The notes: generated by a model from the sequence alone, not told the origin. DNA of 64,000 nucleotides from Fuchsiella alkaliacetigena (GCF_023227765.1 NZ_JALKBZ010000003.1:1-64000), one strand, 5' to 3'; numbered from the stretch's first letter, positions 50,553 through 59,602 are shown. Numbers and translations: made by a program.

Positions 50553-52028
50553 ATGGAAGAGATGGTAAGAGCTAATTATATGGCAAATCAGAGTGTCAAC
50601 TTTTCGATGTTAAGTGAAAATGAAAGAGAAAGAATTTACTTAGCAGCCTTGGAGATTCTTGAAAGAACGGGAGCTGTGGTTCACGATGAAGAGACTTTAG
50701 AGGTTTTGGCAGATGCAGGCTGTTGGGTTGAGGATAATAGAGTTAGGATTCCTTCGGGAGTTACTCAAGCAGCAGTTAATTCTGCACCTTCAAGAGTTGT
50801 TTTTTGCGATCGGAATGGCGAGCGAAAGATAATTGCGGAAGGAGATAAGGTTTATTTCGGGCCCGGGCCCACTAACAACTACTATATAGACCCTCATACT
50901 GGAGAAAGACGTGATCCTAAAAAAGAGGATAAGGTAGATGTAGCTAAGACCTGTGATTACTTACCTAATATCGATTACGTAATGGACTTAGGCACGCCTA
51001 AAGATGTACAGACTGGAATTTCCGATATCCATTCTTTCGACGCTATGGTGCGCAATACTACTAAACCGATCTTTCACTGGGGCTTTGATATAGATCAGTA
51101 CGAGGATATTATAGAGATGGCAGCAGTAGTAGCTGGAGGAATGGAGGAGCTACAGAAAAGACCTTTTATAGCTCTTTATTCGGAACCGACGCCGCCTTTG
51201 GTTCATTCGGAAGAGGCAATTGCTAAGGCTACCTATGCTGGCAAGCATAAGCTACCTATTATCTATACTCCCTGTGTAATGTCCGGTGGAACTGCGCCGG
51301 CTACCTTGGCTGCTACTTTGGCTTTGGGAGTAGCCGATAGTTTAGTCGGCTTAGTAGCTAATCAGCATTTGAATAAAGGCAATCCCTTTATTATGGGTGG
51401 AGTTTATACCATTATGGATATGAATACTACGGTCTTCTCCTATGGTTCACCGGAGTTTTTAGCTTTGCAGGCTGGGATTGCTGAAGTAGCTAGCTATATG
51501 GAGATTCCGGTCTTTGGTACTGCTGGCTGTACCGATTCCTGTACTTTAGATGGGCAGGCAGCCGGGGAAGCAGCTATGAGTATTCTGATTGCTGCTCAAG
51601 CTGGAGCTAATGTAGTTCACGATGTGGGTTATACTGAGTATGGTTCTACTGGTTCTCTTTATCAGCTGGTAATGGGTGATGAGATTATCGGCATGGTGAA
51701 GAGATTTATGGAAGGAATTAAGGTTGATGCTGAGCATCTAGCTATTGAAGTAATAGATCAGGTGGGCCCGGGTGGGCATTTCTTAGGCCAAGAACATACC
51801 AGTAAGCATTTTAAAAATGAAACTTGGTTCCCCGATTTAATAAATCGTCAACGCTATAGCGGTTGGCAGGCTGCTGGAGCTACTACTATGGGAGAGCGGA
51901 TTATAGAAAAGACCCAACGTATTTTAGCTGAACATGAGCCTGAGCCTTTGGACGATGCTGTGCTTAAGGAGTTGGATAGAATAGTTGCTCGAGCTGAAGA
52001 AAGAGAAAGGCAGCGGACTAAGAAGTAA
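50553..52028 (+). CDS. Trimethylamine methyltransferase family protein (MttB, non-pyrrolysine), copy 1
   Basis: This 491-residue TIM-barrel enzyme belongs to the MttB superfamily (COG5598). It is a full-length open frame with no in-frame UAG, so it is a non-pyrrolysine member like the glycine betaine:corrinoid methyltransferase MtgB. Motifs shared with its paralogue at 52095 are 'YTPCVMSGGTAPATLA', 'NPFIMGGVYTIMDMNTT', 'GTAGCTDSCTLDGQAAGEAAMS' and 'IDQVGPGGHFLGQEHT'. It would transfer a methyl group from a quaternary amine to Co(I) of the carrier at 49870. The BCCT transporter in the operon points to glycine betaine or a similar compound; the substrate is not proven. Confidence 0.92.
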   Translation: MEEMVRANYMANQSVNFSMLSENERERIYLAALEILERTGAVVHDEETLEVLADAGCWVEDNRVRIPSGVTQAAVNSAPSRVVFCDRNGERKIIAEGDKVYFGPGPTNNYYIDPHTGERRDPKKEDKVDVAKTCDYLPNIDYVMDLGTPKDVQTGISDIHSFDAMVRNTTKPIFHWGFDIDQYEDIIEMAAVVAGGMEELQKRPFIALYSEPTPPLVHSEEAIAKATYAGKHKLPIIYTPCVMSGGTAPATLAATLALGVADSLVGLVANQHLNKGNPFIMGGVYTIMDMNTTVFSYGSPEFLALQAGIAEVASYMEIPVFGTAGCTDSCTLDGQAAGEAAMSILIAAQAGANVVHDVGYTEYGSTGSLYQLVMGDEIIGMVKRFMEGIKVDAEHLAIEVIDQVGPGGHFLGQEHTSKHFKNETWFPDLINRQRYSGWQAAGATTMGERIIEKTQRILAEHEPEPLDDAVLKELDRIVARAEERERQRTKK

Positions 52029-52094
52029 GGAGGAGTTGATTATATATTTAGCTGACAGTGATGGTGGATATCTTTGGAAAGGAGAGATTAGTTT

Positions 52095-53546
52095 ATGATA
52101 AATAGTAACTTAAAGGCTAATGCCTCAACTGTCTTAGAGGTGCTGAGCGATGAGCAGTGTCAGGAGATCTTATCGGCAGCAATGCAGGTTTTAGAGCAGA
52201 CGGGCGTAGTCTATCACTATCAGGAAGCGTTGGAGATTATGGAGGATGCTGGTTGTTATGTAGATGGAAATCGAGTTAGGATTCCTACTAAGTTGGTAGA
52301 GAAGGCCTTAAGAACTGTTCCGTCCCGAGTAACCTTATATAATAGTAGGTCTAAGCAGCCGGCTTTGAGATTGGAAGGGAATAATGCTTACTTCGGTACT
52401 GGTTCTGATACTCCTTTCTTTATCGATCCTTATACTCAAGAACGGAAGAAGGCTAGCAAAGAAACGGTAGCTATGGCTACTAAGGTGATCGATGCCTTAG
52501 CTAATCTGGACTTTGTGATGTCTTTGGGAATTGTGCAGGATGTACCGCAGCCTATTTATGACCGACATCAGTTCCAGGCCCAGATCTTAAACTCCTCTAA
52601 ACCGATTGTAACTACTGCTACCGATGTCGATGGTTATGCCGATATTATTGAGATGTGTGAGGCAGTAGCCGGAGGAGAGGACGAATTAAGACAAAAGCCC
52701 TTTATGACTCTTTATGCAGAACCTATTTCACCTTTGCAGCACGATAACGATGCTGCTACTAAGTTAGTCTTAGCCGGTCAGAAGTCCTTACCGGTGGTTT
52801 ATACTCCCTGCATTATGGCGGGCGGAACAGTGCCGGCTACTTTAGCGGGAGCTATGGCTACTGGTTTAGCGGAGAGCTTAAGCGGTTTAGTGCTTAACCA
52901 GCAGGTTAACGAAGGTAATCCCTTTATCATGGGCGGAGTCTTTACCATTATGGATATGGAGACTACTATCTTTTCCTATGGAGCACCGGAGTTTAACTTA
53001 ATGCAGGCTGCTTTGGCAGATATGGCTCATTATTTGGAAATTCCTATGTTTGGTACTTGTGGCTGTACCGATTCAAAGGTGGTGGATGAGCAAGCTGCTA
53101 TTGAGGATGCACTGTCGATACTGATTACGGCGCAGTCAGGAGCTAATTTAAACCACGATGTAGGTTATATTGAGCACGGCAATGCTAGTTCTTTAGAAAA
53201 CTTAGTAATCAGCGATGATCTAATCGGTATGGCTAGGCGAGTCGTGAAGGGAATTGAAGTTACTGAGGAAACTTTGGCTTTGGATGTGATCGATGAAGTC
53301 GGGCCCGGAGGTCACTTCTTAGCTCATCAGCATACTATGGATAACTTTAAAAAGGAAACTTGGTATCCTGATTTATTCAGACGAACTAGGTATGGAGAAT
53401 GGGTAAAGAACGGAGAAAAAACCTTAACTGAACGAGCTAACGACAAGGTAATTGATATTTTAGAAAACTATGAACCTGAGCCTTTGCCGGCTGAGGTAGA
53501 GGAGAAGATAGCTGCAATTGTCAAGCGAGCAGAGGATAACTTATAG
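52095..53546 (+). CDS. Trimethylamine methyltransferase family protein (MttB, non-pyrrolysine), copy 2
   Basis: This 483-residue paralogue follows copy 1 in the same operon and shares its key blocks ('YTPCIMAGGTVPATLA', 'NPFIMGGVFTIMDMETT', 'GTCGCTDSKVVDEQAA', 'IDEVGPGGHFLAHQHT'). Many other positions have diverged, so the two enzymes may prefer different methylated amines or different steps. It has no internal UAG, but its own stop is UAG and the frame stays open to the ATG of the next gene 48 bases downstream. The ribosome site is AAGGAGAG. Confidence 0.92.
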   Translation: MINSNLKANASTVLEVLSDEQCQEILSAAMQVLEQTGVVYHYQEALEIMEDAGCYVDGNRVRIPTKLVEKALRTVPSRVTLYNSRSKQPALRLEGNNAYFGTGSDTPFFIDPYTQERKKASKETVAMATKVIDALANLDFVMSLGIVQDVPQPIYDRHQFQAQILNSSKPIVTTATDVDGYADIIEMCEAVAGGEDELRQKPFMTLYAEPISPLQHDNDAATKLVLAGQKSLPVVYTPCIMAGGTVPATLAGAMATGLAESLSGLVLNQQVNEGNPFIMGGVFTIMDMETTIFSYGAPEFNLMQAALADMAHYLEIPMFGTCGCTDSKVVDEQAAIEDALSILITAQSGANLNHDVGYIEHGNASSLENLVISDDLIGMARRVVKGIEVTEETLALDVIDEVGPGGHFLAHQHTMDNFKKETWYPDLFRRTRYGEWVKNGEKTLTERANDKVIDILENYEPEPLPAEVEEKIAAIVKRAEDNL

Positions 53547-53594
53547 ATACTGGCTAAAGTTAGAGAGCCTTGGATTGAAGTTGGGAGGATTTCT

Positions 53595-55568
53595 ATGCAG
53601 ACTGCTTTGGGAATCGATACCGGAGGAACCTATACTGATGGAGTAGTAATCGATATAGATGAAGGAAGATTATTAAGCAAGGCTAAAGCATTTACTACTC
53701 GACAGGACCTTTCCTTGGGAATTAAAGAATGTATTGATAATTTAGCAGAGGTAGACTATCAGCAGATTAAGCTGGTTTCTTTATCTACAACTTTAGCTAC
53801 TAATGCTATAGTTGAAGGTCAAGGCTGTGAAGTAGGATTAATCTTGATTGGTTTTGAAGCTGAAGAAGAGTTACCTACGGAGCATATAGCTGAGATTAAG
53901 GGTGGTCACGATATTAAAGGTAGCATTAAAGAAGAGTTAGACTGCTCAGAAGTTAAAGAAATAGTGGCCCAATTAGTGGAAAAAGTAGATGCCTTTGCCG
54001 TTTCTGGTTATCTCAGTGTTCGTAATCCGGAACATGAAGAGAGAGTTAAGGAGATAATTAAGGAATTAAGCGATTATCCTGTAGTATGTGCTCATGAGTT
54101 AACCTCTTCTTTAGGAGTCTATGAACGAACAGCAACAGCTGTGTTAAATGCTCGTTTAATACCGATTATTGCTGAGCTGGTGGAGGCAGTTGAAGAGAGC
54201 ATGGCGGCTCGGGGGATAACTGCTCCTTTAATGATTGTCAAAGGAGATGGCAGTTTAGTTAGTAAAGAGGTAGCTTTAGAGAAACCGATTGAAACTATAC
54301 TTTCCGGGCCCGCTTCCAGTTTAGTAGGAGCTACCTATTTGACTGATTTGGAAGATGCAGTAGTGGTAGATATGGGAGGAACTACTACCGATGTAGCCTT
54401 ATTAAAGCAGGGTAGCCCTAGTCTTAATGAAGCAGGAGCTAAAGTTGGGGGTTGGTTGACAAGAGTTCAGGCTATAGATATGGAGACTATTGGTATCGGC
54501 GGTGATAGTCGGATACAGGTTTCGAAAAAAGGTGCTTTGGAAATAGGGCCTCAGCGAGTATTTCCCTTAAGTTGGGCTGGCGATAAGTATAGTCATTTAC
54601 TGGCAGAGTTAAGAGAGGTTAAGCAAGCTGAGTATTTTCCAGTTAACTCTCAACCTAGCGATATTCTCTTTTTTATCAAAGAGTCCTATCGAGTTGACTT
54701 AACTAGAACCGAAAAAGAGATTTTGAAGGTGATAAAGGAACAGCCGCACACTCTTTATCGACTAGGTCAAATTTTAGATAAAGATCCTAACTTATTACCT
54801 TGGGAGCGCTTAGTAAATGTGGCTGCTGTTCATCGAGCCGGTCTCACTCCGAGCGATATACTTCATTTCTTAGGGGAAATGGAGTGTTGGCAATGTGAGA
54901 TGGCCGAATTAGGAGTGGAAATAGCTGCCCAGCGTCATAGGAGTGAAAACAAAGAGTTTATTAACGAGGTACAGGAAAGGATTTATTATAGATTAGCTTT
55001 AGTAATCTTGCAAAGTCTATTATCGGCCCAAGGGATAGAATTAGAATCTGTTACTGACTCAGAAGTAGAATTCTTATTGACAGAAATTTTAAAGAAGCCT
55101 GCTTCGACAGAGAAAGAATTAATAAACTTTTTTGTGGAACTGGAACTACCTATAGTTGCTATTGGAGCTCCAGTTAAAGCTTATTTTCCTACAGTAGCTC
55201 AGAGGTTGAATACCGATTTAGAAATTCCCCCTCACGCTGCAGTAGCTAATGCGGTAGGAACTATAACCGGTCAAATAGTGGAAAGGGTTAAAATACTGAT
55301 TAAACCTGGGCAAAGAAGCGGTTATCTACTCCATGCTCCTTGGATTAAAGAAAACTTTGCTCATTTAGAAGAAGCTGTTAGTTATGCTGAAAAAAAGGGA
55401 GTTGAATATGTTAAAACTAAAGCTCGCAGATCAGGAGCAGTTGATTTAGAAGTATCTGTAGAACACGAAGATGTATATAGTAGTCTCTCAGCTGGGCAGG
55501 GAAAAGAAGATATGTATTTGGAAAGTAGAGTAGAAATAGTAGCTATGGGTAGACCGGCTCTAAATTAA
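53595..55568 (+). CDS. Hydantoinase/oxoprolinase-like ATPase (HyuA family)
   Basis: This 657-residue protein has the ASKHA ATPase fold. The first phosphate loop is 'ALGIDTGGTYTDGVVIDI' (residues 4-21), the second 'VVVDMGGTTTDVALLKQG' near 256-273. 'SLSTTLATNAIVEGQG', 'SSLGVYERTATAVLNARL' and 'VKGDGSLVSKEVALEKPIETILSGPASSLVGA' are classic HyuA motifs. Residues 350-480 are a helical region including 'HRAGLTPSDILHFLGEM'. No HyuB partner is present, so a hydantoinase or 5-oxoprolinase reaction is unlikely. Its place among corrinoid methyltransferase genes suggests an ATP-driven helper, for example reactivation of oxidised corrinoid as done by RamA/RACo. That role is inference. Confidence 0.85.
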   Translation: MQTALGIDTGGTYTDGVVIDIDEGRLLSKAKAFTTRQDLSLGIKECIDNLAEVDYQQIKLVSLSTTLATNAIVEGQGCEVGLILIGFEAEEELPTEHIAEIKGGHDIKGSIKEELDCSEVKEIVAQLVEKVDAFAVSGYLSVRNPEHEERVKEIIKELSDYPVVCAHELTSSLGVYERTATAVLNARLIPIIAELVEAVEESMAARGITAPLMIVKGDGSLVSKEVALEKPIETILSGPASSLVGATYLTDLEDAVVVDMGGTTTDVALLKQGSPSLNEAGAKVGGWLTRVQAIDMETIGIGGDSRIQVSKKGALEIGPQRVFPLSWAGDKYSHLLAELREVKQAEYFPVNSQPSDILFFIKESYRVDLTRTEKEILKVIKEQPHTLYRLGQILDKDPNLLPWERLVNVAAVHRAGLTPSDILHFLGEMECWQCEMAELGVEIAAQRHRSENKEFINEVQERIYYRLALVILQSLLSAQGIELESVTDSEVEFLLTEILKKPASTEKELINFFVELELPIVAIGAPVKAYFPTVAQRLNTDLEIPPHAAVANAVGTITGQIVERVKILIKPGQRSGYLLHAPWIKENFAHLEEAVSYAEKKGVEYVKTKARRSGAVDLEVSVEHEDVYSSLSAGQGKEDMYLESRVEIVAMGRPALN

Positions 55569-55615
55569 ACGAAAATTTGAGACTTGTTTTAACTCAATTT
55601 GGGGAGGGATTTAAA

Positions 55616-56413
55616 ATGATTATTATTGGTGAATTAATTAATACCAGTCGAGAGGAGGTGGAGCCGGCGGTTAAGGAAAGAGATGTAGAGTTTATTCAGA
55701 ATTTGGCTCAAGAACAGGAAAAGGCTGGAGCTGACTTTATCGATGTTAACTGTGGAACTTTGATTAGAGAAGAGGCAGAGGCAATGGAGTGGTTGGTAGA
55801 GACGGTTCAGGAAGTGGTAGAGGTGCCACTGTGTATAGATAGTCCTGACCCGGAGGTGATTAGAGTAGGTTTAGAGACTCACCAAGGAAAGGCTTTAGTA
55901 AACTCTATTACTGCTGAGGAAGAAAGATATCAAGAGACCTTGCCTTTATTACAGGAATACGATGCTGAAGTGGTGGCTTTGGTGATGGATGATGGGGGAA
56001 TGCCTAAAGATGCTGAGGATAGAATTAGAGTAGCGGCTCAACTAATCGAGGATCTCACTGCCGACGGAATTGATATTGATGACATCTATGTAGATCCTAT
56101 TATTCAGCCTATCGGTACCGATGAAAAGATGGGGATTCAGATTTTAAATGCTATTCAGGAGATTGTTACTGAGTATCCAGGGGTCCATATTACCTGTGGT
56201 TTGAGTAATATATCTCACGGTTTACCGGAAAGACCTTTATTAAATCAGGCTTTTATGCTGTTGGCTATGAGTAGAGGAATGGATAGTGCTATTTTAGATC
56301 CTTTAGATGAAAGAATTATGGCTTTGGCTACAGCTGCCGATACTCTCTTAGCTAATGATCAGTACTGTGCTAACTATATTAAGGCAGCTAAGAGTGGTCA
56401 CTTGGATGTTTAG
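55616..56413 (+). CDS. Methyltetrahydrofolate:corrinoid methyltransferase (MtgA-like)
   Basis: This 265-residue enzyme has the pterin-binding TIM-barrel fold of AcsE/MeTr and MtgA: 'MIIIGELINTSREEV' at the N-terminus, 'AGADFIDVNCGT' near 37-48, 'PLCIDSPDPEVI' near 71, 'KALVNSIT', 'IYVDPIIQPIGT' near 160 and 'ITCGLSNISHGLPERPLLNQAFM' near 187-209. It should move the methyl group from the corrinoid protein to tetrahydrofolate, feeding the methyl branch of acetogenesis. ATG 55616 follows GGGGAGGG; the longer frame from 55577 has no ribosome site. Confidence 0.92.
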   Translation: MIIIGELINTSREEVEPAVKERDVEFIQNLAQEQEKAGADFIDVNCGTLIREEAEAMEWLVETVQEVVEVPLCIDSPDPEVIRVGLETHQGKALVNSITAEEERYQETLPLLQEYDAEVVALVMDDGGMPKDAEDRIRVAAQLIEDLTADGIDIDDIYVDPIIQPIGTDEKMGIQILNAIQEIVTEYPGVHITCGLSNISHGLPERPLLNQAFMLLAMSRGMDSAILDPLDERIMALATAADTLLANDQYCANYIKAAKSGHLDV

Positions 56414-56446
56414 ATAATGATTAAAAATTAAAGGGGAGTGGTAAAA

Positions 56447-58030
56447 ATGCCGGATACTGAAAAAAAAGTAGAGAATGAAATGAATAGGGGTACAGGTTTA
56501 AAGAGTATTGACCCACCGATATTTTGGATTTCAGTGATCATTTCAGCTATTTTGGTTATTTGGGGAGCTATGGCTACGGATCATTTTTCAGGAATAATAG
56601 ACTCAGTTTTTAATTTTCTAGTGGGAAGCTTTGGTTGGCTGTATATTCTTTTCGTAGCGGCAGTATTGTTGATTACAGTTATCATAGGTTTTAGTAGGTT
56701 GGGAAGTATTAGATTAGGAAAGCCAGGAGAAGAGCCTGAGTTTAGTACTCGTTCTTGGATAGCTATGTTATTCAGTGCCGGAATGGGAATTGGGCTTGTA
56801 TTTTGGGGAGTTGCTGAACCGATTATGCATTACGTTACTCCGCCGCCGTTAGGAGGATTGGAGGGTGAGACTGCTGAAGCTGCTGTAATGGCTGGAAGTA
56901 CTTCTTTCTTTCACTGGGCGCTTCATCCTTGGGCCCTATATGCTTTCTTTGGTTTGGTTTTAGCTTACTTTGGGTTTAGGCGGGGCATGCCTCAACTGCC
57001 TAGCTCTACTCTTTATCCTCTCTTAGGTAAAGAAGGAGTAAGAGGAGCTCCGGGGAAGGTATTTAATATTTTAGCTGTATTTGCTACTTTATTTGGAATC
57101 GCTACTTCATTAGGCTTAGGTGCTCAACAGATTAACAGTGGCTTGGGTGAATTGATAGGCTTACCCGTTAATAATACTATAGCTACAGTTATTGTCTTAA
57201 TAATTACTGTACTCTTTATACTTTCTGCTGTGACAGGTATCGATAAAGGGATTAAGTACTTAAGTAATATCAATATTACTATCGGCGGTATTTTACTTGT
57301 TTTAATGCTCATCTTAGGGCCAACAGTCTTTATCCTGAACTTTATAATGGATGCTTTAGGGAGCTATCTGCAAAACTTCTTTGAATTAACTTTCATCACT
57401 AGTGCTGTTGAACAGAGTGATTGGCCGGGTTGGTGGACTATCTTCTACTGGGCTTGGTGGATTTCTTGGACTCCTTTTGTAGGTGGTTTTATTGCCCGAA
57501 TTTCCAGAGGGCGTACCATTAGAGAGTTTGTAATTGGAGTATTGATTGTACCTTCAATTATAGGAATAATCTGGATAGGAACTATGGGTGGTTCAGCTAT
57601 CTGGTTAGAGCAGTTTGGGCAGGGAGGTATTGTGGACCCGGTGATGGCCGATGAAGCAGTAGCTTTCTTTGTTACTCTAGCTGAGTTTCCGCTGGGGACA
57701 CTGATGAGTGTATTAGCTACGATTCTGATTGGAACCTTCTTTATCACCTCTGCTGACTCAGGTACCTTTGTGATGGGGATGCTGACTTCTAAAGGTGAAC
57801 TGGAGCCTTCCAATGGAGTTAAGATTACCTGGGGAATATTTGAAGGTTTAGTTGCTGCTATTTTAATATTAGCTGGCGGGCTTAGTGCTTTACAGACTGC
57901 AGCTATTGCGGGAGCCTTCCCCTTTATGTTGTTGATGATTTTAACTGTAGCCGGTATTCTAAAGGCGCTTAATGAAGATTATATTTTGCATGAACAAGGA
58001 GAGTTTATTGGTACTATAGATTTAGATTAA
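56447..58030 (+). CDS. BCCT-family betaine/carnitine/choline transporter
   Basis: This 527-residue membrane protein has 12 predicted spans and the BCCT signature 'WWTIFYWAWWISWTPFVGGFIARISRGRTIREF' near residues 328-360. The Gly-rich 'FSAGMGIGLVFWGVAEPIMHY' is near 109-129. BCCT proteins import quaternary ammonium compounds with Na+ or H+, or exchange them for a demethylated product. In this operon it most likely feeds the methyltransferases, and the compound may double as an osmolyte. There is no extended regulatory C-terminus as in BetP. ATG 56447 follows AAGGGGAG by 8 bases. Confidence 0.95.
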   Translation: MPDTEKKVENEMNRGTGLKSIDPPIFWISVIISAILVIWGAMATDHFSGIIDSVFNFLVGSFGWLYILFVAAVLLITVIIGFSRLGSIRLGKPGEEPEFSTRSWIAMLFSAGMGIGLVFWGVAEPIMHYVTPPPLGGLEGETAEAAVMAGSTSFFHWALHPWALYAFFGLVLAYFGFRRGMPQLPSSTLYPLLGKEGVRGAPGKVFNILAVFATLFGIATSLGLGAQQINSGLGELIGLPVNNTIATVIVLIITVLFILSAVTGIDKGIKYLSNINITIGGILLVLMLILGPTVFILNFIMDALGSYLQNFFELTFITSAVEQSDWPGWWTIFYWAWWISWTPFVGGFIARISRGRTIREFVIGVLIVPSIIGIIWIGTMGGSAIWLEQFGQGGIVDPVMADEAVAFFVTLAEFPLGTLMSVLATILIGTFFITSADSGTFVMGMLTSKGELEPSNGVKITWGIFEGLVAAILILAGGLSALQTAAIAGAFPFMLLMILTVAGILKALNEDYILHEQGEFIGTIDLD

Positions 58031-58040
58031 TAATTTGTGT

Positions 58041-58082
58041 AACTTCCCTTCTAGGTTATATAGTTTTCCTGGAAGGGAAGTT
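58041..58082 (+). terminator. Intercistronic hairpin between BCCT and third mttB
   Basis: AACTTCCCTTC (58041-58051) pairs with GAAGGGAAGTT (58072-58082), extended by four more pairs inside to a 15-bp stem around a 12-base loop. No T-run follows, so it is likely a partial terminator or mRNA stabiliser separating expression of the third methyltransferase. Confidence 0.65.
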
Positions 58083-58115
58083 AATTTCAGACTATATTTT
58101 AAAGGGGGTTCAAAA

Positions 58116-59540
58116 ATGATAGAACGAAAGATCTTTATTAAAGATATTCTCAGTGCTGAAGACTTAGAGATGATCCATCAAGCATCTATAGAGCTGTTAA
58201 CAGAGACTGGAATAGAAGTTTTACATGAAAAAGCACGGGAGATTTTTGCAGAAAATGGGGCCCGCGTGGAAGATACTAGAGTTTATTTAAGCGAAGAACT
58301 ACTTGAAGAATATTTAGCCAAGGCTCCTAGTTCTTTTACTCTTCACGCTAGGAATCCAGATAATAATGTAACTATTGGCGGCGATAATTCAGTCTTAGCT
58401 CCCGGCTACGGAGCTCCTTATGTAACTGATTTAGACGAAGGAAGGCGAGATTCTACCTTTGAAGACTATCAGAACTTTACTAAGTTAGCTGCTGCCAGTG
58501 AGAATATCGATGTTTTAGGTGGAGTAATTGTAGAACCTACCGATATTGCTGATCAGCTGCGTCACGTGAAGATGCTTTATGTTGCTGCTAAATATAGCGA
58601 TAAGTGTTTAATGGGTAGCGCTTTAGGTAGTAAAAAGGCTAAGGAAGCTTTTCAGATGGCTAGTCTTCTTTTTGGTGAAGAGGATATTATTGACGATAGA
58701 GCAATAGTGATTTCTTTAATCAATACCACTAGTCCTCTCAAATATGATCACCGCATGTTGGATGCCTTAATAACTCATGCAGAGTATAATCAGGCAGCGG
58801 TAATTGCTTCTTTAATTATGGCTGGCTCTACAGGGCCGATGTCCATTGCTGGAACTTTAACTTTGCAGAACGTAGAGGTGTTAACGGGGGTAGTATTGGC
58901 GCAAATGATTAATCCTGGTACTCCGGTAGTTTACGGTTCGGCTACTACTATTACCGATATGAAGACGGCTAACTTAGCTATTGGTAGTCCCGAGTATGCT
59001 AAGTTCGTAGGTTCTACGGCTCAACTAGCTCGTTATTACGGTCTTCCTTGTAGAGCAGGTGGTTCAATTACTGATTCCTTGCTAGCTGATACTCAGGCTG
59101 GTTATGAATCGATGATGACCTTTATTTCCTCCATCAACCACGGTTTGAACTTTATTCTTCATTCAGCAGGTTTATTGGAGAACTATATGACTATGTCTTA
59201 TGAGAAATTTATAATTGATGATGAGATTTTGGGAATGATTAATAACTATCAGGCCGGAGTTGAAGTAAGTGAAGAGACAGTAGCCAAGGAAGTAATTCAG
59301 GAGGTGGGCCCTGGTGGTCATTACTTATCCCACGCCCATACTTTAGAGCATATGCGAGATTTTAGAGAGCCTATACTCAGTCAACGAGCTGGCTTTGATG
59401 GGAGCTCAGAAATAGATTCTACAGTAGAAAGAGCTAATCAAAAGTGGAAAGAAGTTTTAGCTGACTTTGAAGCCCCTCCCTTAGATCCTAAAATTGAGAA
59501 TAAATTAAAGGAATTTATGGAGCAGGTAGCTAATAATTAA
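58116..59540 (+). CDS. Trimethylamine methyltransferase family protein (MttB, non-pyrrolysine), copy 3
   Basis: This 474-residue member is clearly more divergent than copies 1 and 2 but keeps the family end block 'IQEVGPGGHYLSHAHTLEHM' and 'LTLQNVEVLTGVVLAQMINPGTPVVYGSATTITDMKTANLAIGSPEYAKF' in the barrel. No in-frame UAG is present. Its separation by the transporter and hairpin, and its sequence distance, suggest a different substrate, such as another betaine or a later demethylation product. ATG 58116 follows AAAGGGGG; the longer frame from 58035 runs through the hairpin and is not credible. Confidence 0.9.
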   Translation: MIERKIFIKDILSAEDLEMIHQASIELLTETGIEVLHEKAREIFAENGARVEDTRVYLSEELLEEYLAKAPSSFTLHARNPDNNVTIGGDNSVLAPGYGAPYVTDLDEGRRDSTFEDYQNFTKLAAASENIDVLGGVIVEPTDIADQLRHVKMLYVAAKYSDKCLMGSALGSKKAKEAFQMASLLFGEEDIIDDRAIVISLINTTSPLKYDHRMLDALITHAEYNQAAVIASLIMAGSTGPMSIAGTLTLQNVEVLTGVVLAQMINPGTPVVYGSATTITDMKTANLAIGSPEYAKFVGSTAQLARYYGLPCRAGGSITDSLLADTQAGYESMMTFISSINHGLNFILHSAGLLENYMTMSYEKFIIDDEILGMINNYQAGVEVSEETVAKEVIQEVGPGGHYLSHAHTLEHMRDFREPILSQRAGFDGSSEIDSTVERANQKWKEVLADFEAPPLDPKIENKLKEFMEQVANN

Positions 59541-59554
59541 ATAGAGGATTAATT

Positions 59555-59602
59555 AACTAAGCTCTTTGATTAAATTTCAGAGAGCTTAGTTATTTTATTT
59601 TT
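59555..59602 (+). terminator. Terminator of the methyltransferase operon
   Basis: AACTAAGCTCT (59555-59565) pairs with AGAGCTTAGTT (59581-59591), followed by a T-rich tract. Confidence 0.88.

Noticed and set aside
52036-52098. Micro-ORF of about 20 codons after the first mttB, ending at the start of the second
   Set aside because: AAGGAGG is only 2 bases from the TTG start and the peptide has no recognisable feature. The site is more likely a decayed or spare ribosome site.
58035-58115. N-terminal extension of the third mttB to 58035
   Set aside because: The frame runs through the hairpin and has no ribosome site; ATG 58116 follows AAAGGGGG.
50553-59540. Pyrrolysine codon inside an mttB gene
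   Set aside because: All three mttB frames are full length without internal UAG, so they are of the non-pyrrolysine type.
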